DNA of 64,000 nt from Neoarius graeffei (lineage: Eukaryota > Chordata > Actinopteri > Siluriformes > Ariidae): positions 41,775,260 through 41,839,259 of the forward strand of contig NC_083576.1 in the NCBI RefSeq assembly GCF_027579695.1, read 5' to 3'. A model generated the notes under the pieces. The model did no database searches, was not told the origin of the DNA, and saw only the letters and a program-made list of their open reading frames with translations. Of the stretch, positions 1 through 11,744 are shown piece after piece. Made by a program: the position numbers and the translations under genes. Each line of letters opens with the position of its first letter. Position 1 is the stretch's first letter.

Positions 1-524
1 GTGGGGCTGAAGTGAGCCCAACCGAGCCGAGTGGGGCTAGGGGCGTGAGGAGACACTCCCCTGTGCACTGATTGGTGAGGAGGAGTGTCCTCACATGCCC
101 ACGCATGCCCCGCGAGCACGCTGGGATCTGTAAACACCGTAAACCTGGAAGAAGAAGAATTACGACAAAGAAGAAGAAGAAGATCAGAAAACTAGAAGAT
201 GGAAGACCAACCCAACAAGCCACAGCACCAAGACCAGCAACACTAACGACTCCATGTCCTCCATGTTTATTGTTTACTATCCGGGTTGTGAGACTACTGC
301 TTAAAAGGTCACTGATGTCACTGTTTGCACCACCTAACGACATCACGTGACGTCCACCCACTTTCGCTAACTCCACCCAATGTGTCCACCCACTTCCAGC
401 CAGCACGGTTCAGCGCGGTTGTAGTCGAAATGGAACCCCAACAGCCCCACTCAGCTCGACTCAGCCCAACTCAGCACCGCATGGCTCAGCCCAACTCAGC
501 CGTGTTGGTAGTGGAAAAGCCCCA
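1..524. mobile_element. Harbinger-type non-autonomous DNA transposon, right part
   Basis: The right end reads GGTAGTGGAAAAGCCCCA and is followed by TAA (525-527). The same arm occurs inverted at 14,665-15,190, where both ends and a TTA target duplication are visible. A 3-bp TWA duplication is typical of PIF/Harbinger. The left end lies outside the window. The arm is rich in GCTGAGT/GGGCTGA repeats. No intact coding sequence is seen; the sequence complementary to the short N-terminal ORF of the 14.9-kb copy (about 240-285) is only partly kept. Confidence 0.6.
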
Positions 525-1285
525 TAATTAAATCCATTGCAGGTGTCCTATATAGTAAAAAAAATGCAACTGTGTAACCAGGAAATTCATTCCAATTTTA
601 ATTTGAAGTCTATGTTTTTTAAGTTATCAACTGGTCATTGATGGTGACTTGAAATTATATTTCAATGTGCTGTATACTTGTACAGTATAGGGAAGTATTG
701 ACAAAGTTCTCTTGAATCATAGCAAAACTGCAAGTGTCCAGAGCCATCTTCTAATGGTATCTTTAGACTGTCCATATGGGGCCATCCTCCAGAGGAGTGA
801 AGTAATGAGAACCTCAGCCAAAAGCAGGGCATCAAGATGGATCAGTATATATGGGGCCATCCACAGAGGAGCAAATGATAAACTCCAGCCAGAAGTAGGG
901 CATAAGGTTGCATCAGGCCAGTCCAAAGAGCAGGAGAGGCCAACATTACTGGTATCTCAGAATTGACATATAACTTGACAGAGAGAGACAGAGAAAAACA
1001 CCAGTAGTTAGGTATGCCTGTTGTCACTTGGTTGCCAATGGTTAAGAACAGTGTATATTGTGTGCTGAGTGTAAGCAGGGACTCTGGCAAGACTAACTAT
1101 GACAGCATAACTGAAAAGGAGAACCAGAAGGTGACAAGGGTGCCATGGGACATAAAACAGTCAGCTACTTCACCATCAACAAAACTGAATGAATGTATGA
1201 GACTGGGGGGGGAGACAGCATCAATACATCCCAGTTTATCAAAGTACTCTATGCCCAAGAACCCTCCAGATCTGCCCCTTTACCT

Positions 1286-1666
1286 CATCTCATTCTCATC
1301 TCATTATCTCTAGCCGCTTTATCCTTCTACAGGGTCGCAGGCAAGCTGGAGCCTATCCCAGCTGACTACGGGCGAAAGGCGGGGTACACCCTGGACAAGT
1401 CGCCAGATCATCACAGGGCTGACACAGAGACACAGACAACCATTCACACTCACATTCACACCTACGGTCAATTTAGAGTCACCAGTTAACCTAACCTGCA
1501 TGTCTTTGGACTGTGGGGGAAACCGGAGCACCCGGAGGAAACCCACGCGGACACGGGGAGAACATGCAAACTCCGCACAGAAAGGCCCTCGCCGGCCCTG
1601 GGGCTCGAACCCAGGACCTTCTTGCTGTGAGGCGACAGCGCTAACCACTACACCACCGTGCCGCCC
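1286..1666 (-). mobile_element. DANA/mermaid-type tRNA-derived SINE
   Basis: The element lies in minus orientation. Its tRNA-like head (right end) carries an A box (GTGTAGTGGTTAGCGC) and a B box (GGTTCGAGCCC); the body has the conserved CCAAAGACATGCAGGTTAG segment; the tail (left end) is ATGAGATGAG-like. It is flanked by a 12-bp target duplication GCCCCTTTACCT at 1,274-1,285 and 1,667-1,678, inside the L2 LINE. Pol III boxes are still readable, so the copy is fairly young. Confidence 0.9.
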
Positions 1667-2694
1667 GCCCCTTTACCTAATAAGCTATTAACAAAAGGCT
1701 TCAGTAAACTAATGTTTTCAGCCTAGACTTAAACACTGAGACTGTGTCTGAGTCCCGAAAACTATTTGGAAGGCTGCCACTTAACTGTGGGACTTTGTAA
1801 GTGAAGGCTCTGCCCCCTGATGTACCTTTCAGTCCATGAGGTACCAACAAATAGCCTGCACCTTTTGGTCCAAGTAGGTATGGCAGCTCATAAAAGACCA
1901 GAAGTTTGCTCAGGTACTGTGGCGTGAGACCATTCAGTGTTTTATAGGTAAATTGTAGTAGATTATAGCCAATGAAATTTGATTGGGAGCCAATGCAGTG
2001 TGAATAAGATGGGGTAATGTGGTCATATCTTCTAGTTCTAGTAAAGACACTTATTGCTGCATATTGAACTAACTGGAGCTTGTTTGTGCACCTTCTGGAA
2101 TATCTAGACAGTAAGGCATTACAATAATTCAACCTAGGAGTAGCAAAGGCATGAACTAGTTTTTCTGCATCATGTAGTGACATATTTTGTGTCTTCGCAG
2201 TGTTTCTGAGATGAAAGAAGGCTACCCTCATAATATTATCGACATGAGTTTCAAATGAAAGACTGGAGTCAATGATCACCCCAAATTCTTTTACTGCTGC
2301 ACATGAAGAAACAGAAAGGCCATCCAGAGTTAGTATGTAATCAGAAAATTTACTTCTAGCCGCATGTGGTCCAAGTGCAAATACTTTGTCTTGTCAGATT
2401 GAAGTAGAAGGAAATTAATTTGCATCCAATGTCTAATGTCCTTTACACATTCTTCAGTTTTATTAAGCTGGTGTATCTCATCTGGCTTTGCAGAAATGTA
2501 CAACTGTGTGTCATCAGCATAACAGTGGAAGCTAATACCATGCTTACAAATAATATCACACAGAGATAGCAATATGTAAAGAAAAAAAGTCATGGGCCAA
2601 AGACAGATCCTTGCAGAACACCAAACTTTTCCTTAGTATGCATAGAAAAGCCACAATTTACATCAACAAACTGCTTATCAGTTAAAATGTGATG

Positions 2695-2927
2695 GGGAAG
2701 CCATGGCCTAAAGATTAGAGAAGCAGCTTTGGGATTAAAAGGTTGTCAGTTTGATTCCCTGGACCAACAGGAACTGCTGAAGTATCTTTGAGCAAGGCAC
2801 CGAACCCCCAGCTGCTCCTCAGGCTGCCCACTGCTGTGGGTATGTCAGGGTCCTGTTGTACATTGGTCTTAATTACATTACATCTTAATTACTGTCTGCT
2901 AAATGCCTGTAATGTAATGTTAAATAA
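2695..2927 (+). mobile_element. second tRNA-derived SINE family (V-SINE-like tail)
   Basis: The head GCCATGGCCTAAAGATTAGAG contains an A-box-like stretch, and AGTTTGATTCCC resembles a B box. A middle part (GAGCAAGGCACCGAACCCCC) and a tail (CTGCTAAATGCCTGTAATG) follow. A closely similar copy at 33,068-34,855 is split by a Tc1 element. It interrupts the L2 LINE; the target duplication is unclear. Confidence 0.7.
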
Positions 2928-3372
2928 GACCCGAGCTAGAAAAGGGCTGTTCCCTTCCCTCCAAGGACATTTTCTACTCAATCAAGGAGTAGATGAACAA
3001 TGTATGAAGTATGGAAGCAAGGAGTATGAACAATGGTATCAAAAGCTGCACGAAGGTTAAGCAATACAAGTAAGGAGACAGTCCTGTCAGAGCGCTGATC
3101 TTTAATCAGTGTTGTCTCTGTGGTATGATGAGGTCTAAATCCTGACTGATATAGTTCATGAACATAATGCCTATGTAGATATGAGCATAACTGCTCTGCC
3201 ACAGCTTTCTCTAGGATCATGGAGATAAAGGAGTGGTTTGATATTGGCCTATAATTGGACAGCTGACAGGAGTTGAGGTCAGGTTTTTAATCAGGGGTTT
3301 GATTAAAGGATTTAGGTACATAGCCGGTATGAAGGGAAGAATTTATTATTTTATTAAAAGAGGTTTAATTGC

Positions 3373-3747
3373 GGGTGGCACGGTGGTGTAGTGGTTAGCG
3401 CTGTCGCCTCACAGCAAGAAGGTCCTGGGTTCGAGCCCCGGGGCCGGCGAGGGCCTTTCTGTGTGGAGTTTGCATGTTCTCCCCGTGTCCGCGTGGGTTT
3501 CCTCCGGGTGCTCCGGTTTCCCCCACAGTCCAAAGACATGCAGGTTAGGTTAACTGGTGACTCTAAATTGACCGTAGGTGTGAATGTGAGTGTGAATGGT
3601 TGTCTGTGTCTATGTGTCAGCCCTGTGATGACCTGGCGACTTGTCCAGGGTGTACCCCGCCTTTCGCCCGTAGTCAGCTGGGATAGGCTCCAGCTTGCCT
3701 GCGACCCTGTAGAAGGATAAAGTGGCTAGAGATAATGAGATGAGATG
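3373..3747 (+). mobile_element. DANA/mermaid-type SINE
   Basis: A complete copy in plus orientation, from GGGTGGCACGGTGGTGTAG to a GAGATGAGATG tail. The 12-bp target duplication AGGTTTAATTGC is at 3,361-3,372 and 3,748-3,759. LINE coding sequence resumes on both sides. Confidence 0.9.
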
Positions 3748-3930
3748 AGGTTTAATTGCTTCTGGCATTATCTGTTTGAAGAGTCATGTTGGTAAAGGAT
3801 CTAGTACACAAGTTGAAGATTTTGAGTAGTAAATTAGTGAAGATTGTTTGATTTCTCTAAGAGGAGTAAAACATTCTTATTGCTGATTTGATAGAGTTAG
3901 GGTTTTTTTCTTTTTTAATATAAAATTTTT

Positions 3931-5450
3931 TTATCTGATTTTACAAGTAAGGTGGGAGAGAAACAGCATTTTGATTCTCCTATATGTCCTGGATATATCG
4001 TGAATTGACAATAAAAATCTTTGAATCTAAAGAGTGACTTATCAAAAACTGTCTGGCTTTTTTTTACCAGATGTTTTCAATTTTGCCATTGAAAATAATT
4101 AATGGTCTTTGCTACTACATATTGAAAGTGTGTGTGGCAGGATGATTGGTGGAGTCATCAATGGAAGAGGCAGAAACTGTTTTCCAGTAAAAAGTGCTCT
4201 TTTTTAATTGTCATTTTCTAATTTTTCTTGAAAAGGTGCAAATACATGCAGTGCAATGACAACAAAAAAAAACATCAGAAAAAATGACAAAACAACTGTA
4301 CAAAACACAAAATAAATAGGCATAAAATTGCCAGGCTATGCTGCTAAAGGACCCTGCAGAAACTTTTCACCACCTTACAGACAACAGTACCTTCTTATTT
4401 AGCCACATCACACAGACTGGAGCCATGGCGTCTAATACAGCCTAAAGCTAGCTGTAGCCCCTCCCACTGGCTTACACCATTCACAAAAATAATCAATTAA
4501 CCCAATGTCAACAAAATCCTCACAAAGTAACAAATCAAATAAGAAAACATAAAATAAACTAACAAGCAATATCATTTTTCACTCACCCAAAACATTTCTG
4601 TACAGTTAGGATCCCTACTATGGCAATAACTATGAAAACACCCCTTCCAAAATGGATCGTACCCTCAGGTCCCTGCCAAACACCCCTATTTCAGTGAATT
4701 GCATTGTCCTTTGGTTTGCCCCCAGAACCAGGAAGTGGATGCTGGAATGAACGTGAATGAACTGTTTAACAACTAGTATGAATATTTGCATTTGTGGAAA
4801 CCAGCCAAAGTTAATACAGATGAGTGGTGAACATATTTCAGCAGAATATTATGACAAACAAACTGGTTGATTCAAATGCTGGTAGACTTTTCCTCACATT
4901 CATACACAACACAGTTGTTAGAATGGTAATGAAGTTATGGCAATTAGTGATAAATGAGAAAATGACCAGAAAACCAGTAATATGAAACAATGCAAATAGT
5001 ATTTATAATATGAGGAGAATGCCAGTGACACTAGTGGCAAGTCAGCTTAGATGTTAAAGCACCAGCAGATGACTGACTGCACGCTAGGTGCGCAACTTGT
5101 AAGGGTCACAGTTCACTCCATGACAGTATGCATGTTTCTATGGTGGTCTTATTCCTAACTCAATTTGCTACAGTATTAAATAAGAATCAAGGATTATTTT
5201 GTTATCTTGTATTTGGGTGGAGAGATACATTGATCTAGCAGCACTAAAAGCTTTTCTGTAATTGCATAATCCAGTAGGACTTATACAAAATCATATCTTC
5301 ATGCGGTCCAGTCTAATGGCTGGACAAGAGCCATGCTGATTTGTTCGAAGGGGCTCTCCTCAACAACACCTCACCTTCACATGATGTGCTGCCCCCAGTG
5401 CCTCACTTTGAGCCAGGTTTTGGTGAATTGAGGTCAGGTTGCAGCTTCGA
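3931..5450. other. unassigned AT-rich sequence
   Basis: No gene or recognisable element end was found. It holds A- and T-rich runs and one stretch (about 4,130-4,500) with the look of decayed repeat sequence. No splice-bounded ORF could be supported. Confidence 0.5.
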
Positions 5451-5451
5451 T

Positions 5452-5583
5452 TCATTCATCCATCCATTATCCATAAACGCTTATCCTGTGCAGGATCATG
5501 GGCAAGCTGGAGCCTACCCCAGCTAACTATGGGCAAGAGGTGGGGTACACCCTGGACAAGTCGCCAGATCACCGCAGGGCTAG
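5452..5583 (-). mobile_element. DANA-type SINE, 3' fragment
   Basis: Matches the 3' half of the other SINE copies (GGCAAGCTGGAGCCTACC, GGGGTACACCCTGGACAAG). The tRNA-like head is missing. Confidence 0.75.
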
Positions 5584-5584
5584 G

Positions 5585-6262
5585 TTGCAACTTGAATTCA
5601 TCAATGCATGGTATGTACCTCATTGAATACACACAGCTATGCAATACAGCTTGGCTCAAACAGGGATGGCATGTGGTGCATATGGGATCTGGACCAATGC
5701 CCTCACCTCCATCATCTGACATTAGTCTTGGAAGTACTCTTCTTCCCTGCAGTGCCAGCATACTGGCCGAGTCTTTCCTTTTGCAGTTGCAGTCACTCAC
5801 CTGTGAGGCAGGGAACACAGACAAAGAAGAGAGAGAGAGGAACCCCAGGTTTGGGGAGCTGGCTTCAGGGGAGTGGGCCCACGCATCTCTGAGGAAAGGA
5901 CAGGGGAGGAGCAGGGTGCCTGCCTACCTGCCTGCCTGGCAAGTGGTCCTCAACCAGCTGGATTGCCTCATTCAGTGACACTGGGCAATGGCCTTAAACC
6001 CACTCTGTTGATCATATTGGTAGCTGGGAAATGAATTGTTCCAATACAACCACATTGATGACCTCTATCCATGCTGCAATCTACTGCCAGTAAATCACCA
6101 TTGACAGGTGTCCCGGAGCTGTTGCAGAAATGTGAATGGGCCAGTCTCCTTGATTGAAGGCCACTGTCTAGAACTGCTGCTGCTGATGTTCTGGGGTGTG
6201 GCCAACCCACTACATAATGGCCCATTTCAAACCCAGGTACAACAGCTGGTTAGCAGTGGGCA
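5585..6262 (-). pseudogene. Gmr1-like gypsy gag relic
   Basis: On the minus strand a short stretch reads LNEAIQLVEDHLPG (around 5,935-5,985), a motif common in the capsid C-terminal (SCAN-related) part of Gmr1-like Gag. The low-coordinate end matches in style the segment between gag and protease at 46.2-46.6 kb. The frame is broken throughout. It is an isolated fragment without LTRs. Confidence 0.5.
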
Positions 6263-6469
6263 GCTGCTGCAGGGGCGGATCCAGAAAAATGGAACTAGGG
6301 GGCATCAACCCAGTAAGGCCAGAGGTCTGTGGGTCCACCAGAGGCCCCCAGAAACTCTGCAGTTTTTAAATGCATGGAGAGGCATTTTGAGCTGTCAGAG
6401 ACATGTTGTAAATGAAATCTCTGAAAGAAAATTACCAGATCAAAAAATGTTTTAAAACTAGGAGCTTGC

Positions 6470-6807
6470 ATTCCATCCATTATCCATAACCACTTATCCT
6501 ATGCAGGGTTGCAGGCAAGCTGGAGCCTATCCCAGCTGACTGTAGGTGAGAGGCAGGGTACACCCTGGACAAGTTGCCAGGTCATCACAGGGCTGACACA
6601 GAGACACACAACCATTCATACCTATGGTCAATTTAGAGCCAGCAATTAGCCTAACTTGCATGTCTTTGGACTGTGGGGAAAACCATGCAGAGAAGGGGAG
6701 AACATGCAAACTCCACACAGAAAGGCCCCCCCATTGGCCACTGGGCTCAAACCCAGAACCTTCTTGCTTTGAGGTGACAGTGCTAACCACTACACCACCA
6801 TGCCGCC
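6470..6807 (-). mobile_element. DANA-type SINE, older copy
   Basis: A full-length but diverged copy. Head (right end), CCAAAGACATG segment and 3' part are recognisable. CpG positions in the B box have decayed (GGTTTGAGCCC on the minus strand). No clean target duplication was seen. Confidence 0.85.
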
Positions 6808-6992
6808 ACTAGAAACTTTCAAAACCATTTTATCAGTCACTGAAAATGATATTGTCAGAGTTGCAGGTAAATTCATAAAACATAATTACAACTGATACTG
6901 TATATGGTAATATCGATAAGTTGCATTGTCATATAATACATTACCACATGACACACTACAGTGTAGTACAGTGACCACAAAACACCTTATAT

Positions 6993-7338
6993 CTCATCTC
7001 ATTATCTCTAGCCGCTTTATCCTTCTACAGGGTCGCAGGCAAGCTGGAGCCTATCCCAGCTGACTACGGGCGAAAGGCGGGGTACACCCTGGACAAGTCG
7101 CCAGGTCATCACAGGGCTGACACATAGACACAGACAACCATTCACACTCACTTTAGAGTCACCAGTTAACCTAAACTGCATGTCTTTGGACTGTGGGGGA
7201 AACCGGAGCACCCGGAGGAAACCCACGCGGACAACATGCAAACTCTGGATAGAAAGGCCCTCGCCGGCCCCGGGGCTCGAACCCAGGACCTTCTTGCTGT
7301 GAGGCGACAGCGCTAACCACTACACCACCATGCCGCCC
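6993..7338 (-). mobile_element. DANA-type SINE with internal deletions
   Basis: The target duplication ACACCTTATAT lies at 6,982-6,992 and 7,339-7,349. Compared with other copies, two short internal segments are missing, near 7,148 and in the CACGCGGACA region near 7,230. Confidence 0.9.
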
Positions 7339-7745
7339 ACACCTTATATCAATAAATTATTACTATTTTAGCAACTGCAATTTGAGCTCCTTCTCAGGAC
7401 ATTCAATGCACATATAAGACAGTGAAGATACTCAAATAAACTCATGGAATGTAAGTGGTCATTTAAAACAGAGCTTAATACCAAGATAAATATACAACCC
7501 CGATTCCAAAAAAGTTGGGACAAAGTACAAATTGTAAATAAAAATGGAATGCAATGAAGTGGAAGTTTCAAAATTCCATATTTTATTCAGAATAGAACAT
7601 AGATGACATATCAAGGCAAGGCAAGGCAAGTTTATTTATATAGCACATTTCATACACAATGGCAGTTCAATGTGCTTTACAGAAGTAAAAACAAAAACAG
7701 TAAACAATAGAGAAAAAAAAATTACATAAAATAATTTTATTTTTA

Positions 7746-8912
7746 GGCGGCACGGTGGTGTAGTGGTTAGCGCTGTCGCCTCACAGCAAGGCCGAATCCC
7801 ATTTCACCCCTTGGACCAACCCCTTGGCCCTTCCCCTCCATTTTGCGCATTCACGTGAAGGGGTAGGGGTATCCCAATCCCAGTTAACGCGGAGGGGTAG
7901 GGGAAGGGGGAGGGCTTCTGTACCCCTCCAAACGGAGATTTTCCTGGAGCTGACTCCGAACGAAGGGGTTTGAGTGATTTCCCACAATGCCATGCGGATT
8001 TCAGCGAGATTTCATGCGGATTTCAGAAAGATGGCGGTTCCCGCGGCGAAAGATTGTCATAAATGTATTTTCTCCATTATTTACGTGTTTTAAGTTGTTA
8101 TCCAGAGGAAACACGCCGCTTGATTCGCTTTCGAGCTGAGAATGAGCAGCGATTTCTGAAATCCAAGCTGCTGCTAAAAAGCTTTGGGAGTGAGTATTGT
8201 TTTCGGTTGCTTGACTGCGTACGTTTTGTTCTGTTATTCTCGCTTTTATTGTTTACATGAGTGTTCTGACACCTCATTCTGTCGGATGTGGTGCACGAAG
8301 CGCCAAAGATATCCCATTCAGTGGTGTTAGCTCACAAATCACACCCTGCCAGCAGAGATCTCTGGCTCTGACTGTAGCGGCTGGTCGCAGCCAATGACGC
8401 ATTTGGTCACGTTTTGCTAACGTAAACGCTGACGGAGGTACGCGATGATGTATGCGATCGTTGAAGGGCTATCCCAATACGTAAGGGTTGAATTTCAAGC
8501 CCTTGTAGCTCAGTTTCAAGGGGAAGGGCCAAGGGGAAGGCGGAGGGGAAGGCGGAGGGGTAGAAATTAGAATTGGGATTGGGCCCAAGAAGGTCCTGGG
8601 TTCGAGCCCCGGGGCTGGCGAGGGCCTTTCTGTGCGGAGTTTGCATGTTCTCCCCGTGTCCACGTGGGTTTCCTCCGGGTGCTCCAGTTTCCCCCACAGT
8701 CCAAAGACATGCAGGTTAGGTTAACTGGTGACTCTAAATTGACCGTAGGTGTGAGTGTGAATGGTTGTCTGTGTCTATGTGTCGGCCCTGTGATGACCTG
8801 GCGACTTGTCCAGGGTGTACCCCGCCTTTCGCCCGTAGTCAGCTGGGATAGGCTCCAGCTTGCCTGCGACCCTGTAGAAGGATAAAGCGGCTAGAGATAA
8901 TGAGATGAGATG
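7746..8912 (+). mobile_element. DANA-type SINE split by a DNA transposon
   Basis: The SINE head is at 7,746-7,789 and the rest at 8,589-8,912. The target duplication AATTTTATTTTTA lies at 7,733-7,745 and 8,913-8,925. Removing 7,790-8,588 restores a continuous SINE. Confidence 0.9.
7790..8585. mobile_element. non-autonomous DNA transposon, PIF/Harbinger-like
   Basis: The ends are imperfect inverted repeats: GGCCGAATCCCATTTC on the left, GGCCCAATCCCAATTC read inward from the right. A CAA duplication is at 7,787-7,789 and 8,586-8,588. The subterminal sequence is rich in CCCCTTCCCCTCC. Inside, 8,098-8,190 encodes a basic stretch (EETRRLIRFRAENEQRF) that resembles the start of a Myb/SANT-like domain. 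The superfamily is tentative, resting on the 3-bp duplication. Confidence 0.6.
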
Positions 8913-9520
8913 AATTTTATTTTTATTCTAAAACAATTAATTAAAAGAATTAAAAGAATTAAAAGAAAATAATAAGAATTAAACAATAGTAGAAATAAAA
9001 TAATAAAATGCCAAAAAGAAAAAGGAGAAAAAGAAAAAGAAACCAGCGGAATAAAATAGAATAAGTTAAAGTAAAGTTAAAACATGCAGAGAAAGTAAAG
9101 ATTATAAAAAATGTAAAAATATTAATTATTTAACAGAAAGCATCTGAAAACAGATGCTTTCTTTAACCTAGATTTGAAGCTGCCAACAGCAGAAGCATTT
9201 TTAATGTCCTCTGGCAGTTGGTTCCATAGGTGTACTGCATAGTAGCTAAAAGCTGCTTCACCACACTTTGTTTTAACAACTGGTTTTAATAGTAAATTTT
9301 TCTGTTGCGATCTGGTAGATCTGATTGGGTTAGGCCGCTGCAACATATCAGAGAGGTAATTGGGCCCTGTACCATTTAGAGATTTGTATACCAGCAGCAA
9401 TACTTTAAAGTCAATATCAAATGTTTAAACTGAGAAAATGTATAATTTAAAGAGAAAAATTAGGTGATTTTAAATTTCATGACAACAACACATCTCAAAA
9501 AAGTTGGGACAAGGCCATGT

Positions 9521-10597
9521 TTACCACTGTGAGACATCCCCTTTTCTCTTTACAACAGTCTGTAAACATCTGGGGACTGAGGAGACAAGATGCTCAAGTT
9601 TAGGGATAGGAATGTTAACCCATTCTTGTCTAATGTAGGATTCTAGTTGCTCAACTGTCTTAGGTCTTTTTTGTCGTATCTTCCGTTTTATGATGCGCCA
9701 AATGTTTTCTATGGGTGAAAGATCTGGACTGCAGGCTGGCCAGTTCAGTACCCGGACCCTTCTTCTACGCAGCCATGATGCTGTAATTGATGCAGTATGT
9801 GGTTTGGCATTGTCATGTTGGAAAATGCAAGGTCTTCCCTGAAAGAGACGTCATCTGGATGGGAGCATATGTTGCTCTAGAACCTGGATATACCTTTCAG
9901 CATTGATGGTGTCTTTCCAGATGTGTAAGCTGCCCATGCCACACGCACTAATGCAACCCCATACCATCAGAGATGCAGGCTTCTGAACTGAGCGCTGATA
10001 ACAACTTGGGTCGTCCTTCTCCTCTTTAGTCCGAATGACACGGCGTCCCTGATTTCCATAAAGAACTTCAAATTTTGATTCGTCTGACCACAGAACAGTT
10101 TTCCACTTTGCCACAGTCCATTTTAAATGAGCCTTGGCCCAGAGAAGACGTCTGCGCTTCTGGATCATGTTTAGATATGGCTTCTTCTTTGAACTATAGA
10201 GTTTTAGCTGGCAACGGCGGATGGCACGGTGAATTGTGTTCACAGATAATGTTCTCTGGAAATATTCCTGAGCCCATTTTGTGATTTCCCATACAGAAGC
10301 ATGCCTGTATGTGATGCAGTGCCGTCTAAGGGCCCGAAGATCACGGGCACCCAGTATGGTTTTCCGGCCTTGACCCTTACGCACAGAGATTCTTCCAGAT
10401 TCTCTGAATCTTTTGATGATATTATGTACTGTAGATGATGATATGTTCAAACTCTTTGCAATTTTACACTGTCGAACTCCTTTCTGATATTGCTCCACTA
10501 TTTGTCGGCGCAGAATTAGGGGGATTGGTGATCCTCTTTTCATCTTTACTTCTGAGAGCTGCTGCCACTCCAAGATGCTCTTTTTATACCCAGTCAT
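9521..10597 (-). pseudogene. Tc1 transposase, one premature stop
   Basis: A 359-codon frame runs from ATG (10,597) to TAA (9,521-9,523). The N-terminal paired-like helix-turn-helix part ([18 protein letters not shown]) binds the transposon ends. The catalytic DDE core shows WSDESKFEV, then QHDNAKPH, then [11 protein letters not shown], a DD34E spacing typical of Tc1. The only visible defect is TGA at 9,851-9,853 (codon 249), where sister copies read CGA: a CpG-type transition. The function would be cut-and-paste transposition at TA in the nucleus. The copy cannot be active as it stands, also because its left end is interrupted. Confidence 0.9.
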
Positions 10598-10907
10598 GTT
10601 AATGACCTGTTGCCAACTGACCTAATGAGTTGCAATTTGGTCCTCCAGCTGTTCCTTTTTTGTACCTTTAACTTTTCCAGCCTCTTACTGCCCCTGTCCC
10701 AACTTTTTTGAGATGTGTTGCTGTCATGAAATTTCAAATGAGCCAATATTTGGCATGAAATTTCAAAATGTCTCACTTTCGACATTTGATATGTTGTCTA
10801 TGTTCTATTGTGAATACAATATCAGTTTTTGAGATTTGTAAATTATTGCATTCCATTTTTATTTACAATTTGTACTTTGTCCCAACTTTTCTGGAATCGG
10901 GGTTGTA

Positions 10908-11636
10908 AATAAAGACTGCAAGAGTTGCAGGTCTATAATACAAAGTCAGTAACTGCAATCTGAGCTCCTGAGTCTAAAAGACTGAGATAACTATGCAATG
11001 ATTGTGTGAACTGCATGTGAACAAGTCCTATAATAAGCCTTAGGCTACTATCACACTGTCTCGTATCTTGCCATGTAAGTGGCGTGTTGGTCAAATGCCA
11101 AGAAATGAGGTGTATTTTGTCCAAATTAAAGTCCTGTGATGTACAAGGCGTATGTGTGGCGTTTCTGCGGCATTTCTGGGGTTTGTATGGGGTTCAAGGG
11201 ACGTAAAGTTATGGTGTACTGAGGCATATGCATGGCATATAATATGTTGCCACAGCGTAACCATTTCGTTGCTTTCATTGGAATGGCATTTCTTTCTTAC
11301 ATGTGATGCTGCTGCGTACCTGCGGCGTTCACAGGTGGGTATAAAAGGGGGCCCCATGCTGCGTTCATTGTCATTTGTTCACAGTCATGAAAGCATCATG
11401 CCAGCAAAGAAGTCAGGACCCAAGAAGGGCAAGAGAAAAGGGAAGGCATCAGCCACATCCACCCAGCCAGCCCCGGAGCCACCTTCATCAGACACATGTC
11501 AACTAAAGTGTTTGCATGGCATAATAGGTGTTCGAGTAACGTTCCCACTGCGTCACTGCTACGTAGCTTTCATTTTTACGGCATACACGTGATGTATGTG
11601 TGATGTGTGAAATTACCAGCCGTTTACCTACTAATT
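10908..11636 (+). other. unassigned segment with TATA box and short ORF
   Basis: TATAAAAG at 11,340-11,347 is followed 51 bases later by an ATG (11,398) that opens a 64-residue frame ending at 11,592. Its first 30 residues are very basic (KKSGPKKGKRKGK) and then rich in Ser/Pro. This is the layout of a small Pol II promoter with a first coding exon. I do not recognise the protein. The CpG-rich flanks and lack of conserved neighbours suggest a decayed transposon rather than a host gene. Confidence 0.3.
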
Positions 11637-11652
11637 TCACACACACACACAC

Positions 11653-11742
<90 letters not shown>
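11637..11742. repeat. compound (CA)n(TA)n(CA)n microsatellite
   Basis: A run of CA repeats, about 33 TA units, then another CA run. The TA core is self-complementary and can form a cruciform. Confidence 0.98.
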
Positions 11743-11743
<1 letters not shown>

Positions 11744-11744
11744 T

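Larger units (their letters stand above)
712..3930 (-). mobile_element. L2/CR1-type LINE, degraded, with three SINE insertions
   Basis: Read on the minus strand this is the RT half and 3' UTR of a non-LTR retrotransposon. The N-terminal RT part lies at about 2,978-3,220 (GFRPHHTTET motif). The catalytic box YADDTQLY is at about 2,501-2,522. The C-terminal part, with the LDYCNALL-like and FKSRLKT motifs usual in L2/CR1 elements, lies at 1,701-2,279. Frameshifts and stops break the ORF repeatedly. No endonuclease domain is seen, so the copy is 5' truncated. SINEs at 1,286-1,666, about 2,695-2,927 and 3,373-3,747 interrupt it. Both outer limits are estimates. Confidence 0.75.
7615..9415 (-). mobile_element. 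L2-type LINE 3' end inserted in Tc1 copy A
   Basis: Minus-strand 5'-truncated LINE. The last RT part (9,122-9,400; motifs LWNQLPEDIKN and FKSRLKK) is followed by a 3' UTR ending in GCACATTGAACTGCC...ATAAATAAACTTGCC and a (TTGCC)n tail at 7,615-7,630. The target duplication ATATCAA is at 7,608-7,614 and again just before 9,416. A SINE at 7,746-8,912 lies inside it. Confidence 0.8.
7495..10905 (-). mobile_element. Tc1-like transposon, family 1, copy A (interrupted)
   Basis: The terminal inverted repeats start CAACCCCGATTCC and TA flanks both ends (7,493-7,494; 10,906-10,907). Each end of about 200 bp carries a repeated motif AAAAAAGTTGGGACAA, once at the tip and once inside: the IR/DR layout known from Sleeping Beauty-like elements. 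A 1.8-kb LINE piece (7,615-9,415) is inserted in the left inverted repeat. Other copies are at 18,635, 33,154 and 62,254. Confidence 0.93.

Noticed and set aside
1500..1691. Recurrent open frames starting MSLDCGGN or MVSAVASQQ at many places (for example 1.5, 3.4, 7.0, 8.7, 30.5, 45.2 and 51.3 kb)
   Set aside because: They are translations of the DANA-type SINE on either strand, not genes.
10075..10284. Open frame MIRLTTEQF repeated near 10.1, 33.9 and 63.0 kb
   Set aside because: Antisense shadow of the family-1 Tc1 transposase; repetition follows the transposon.
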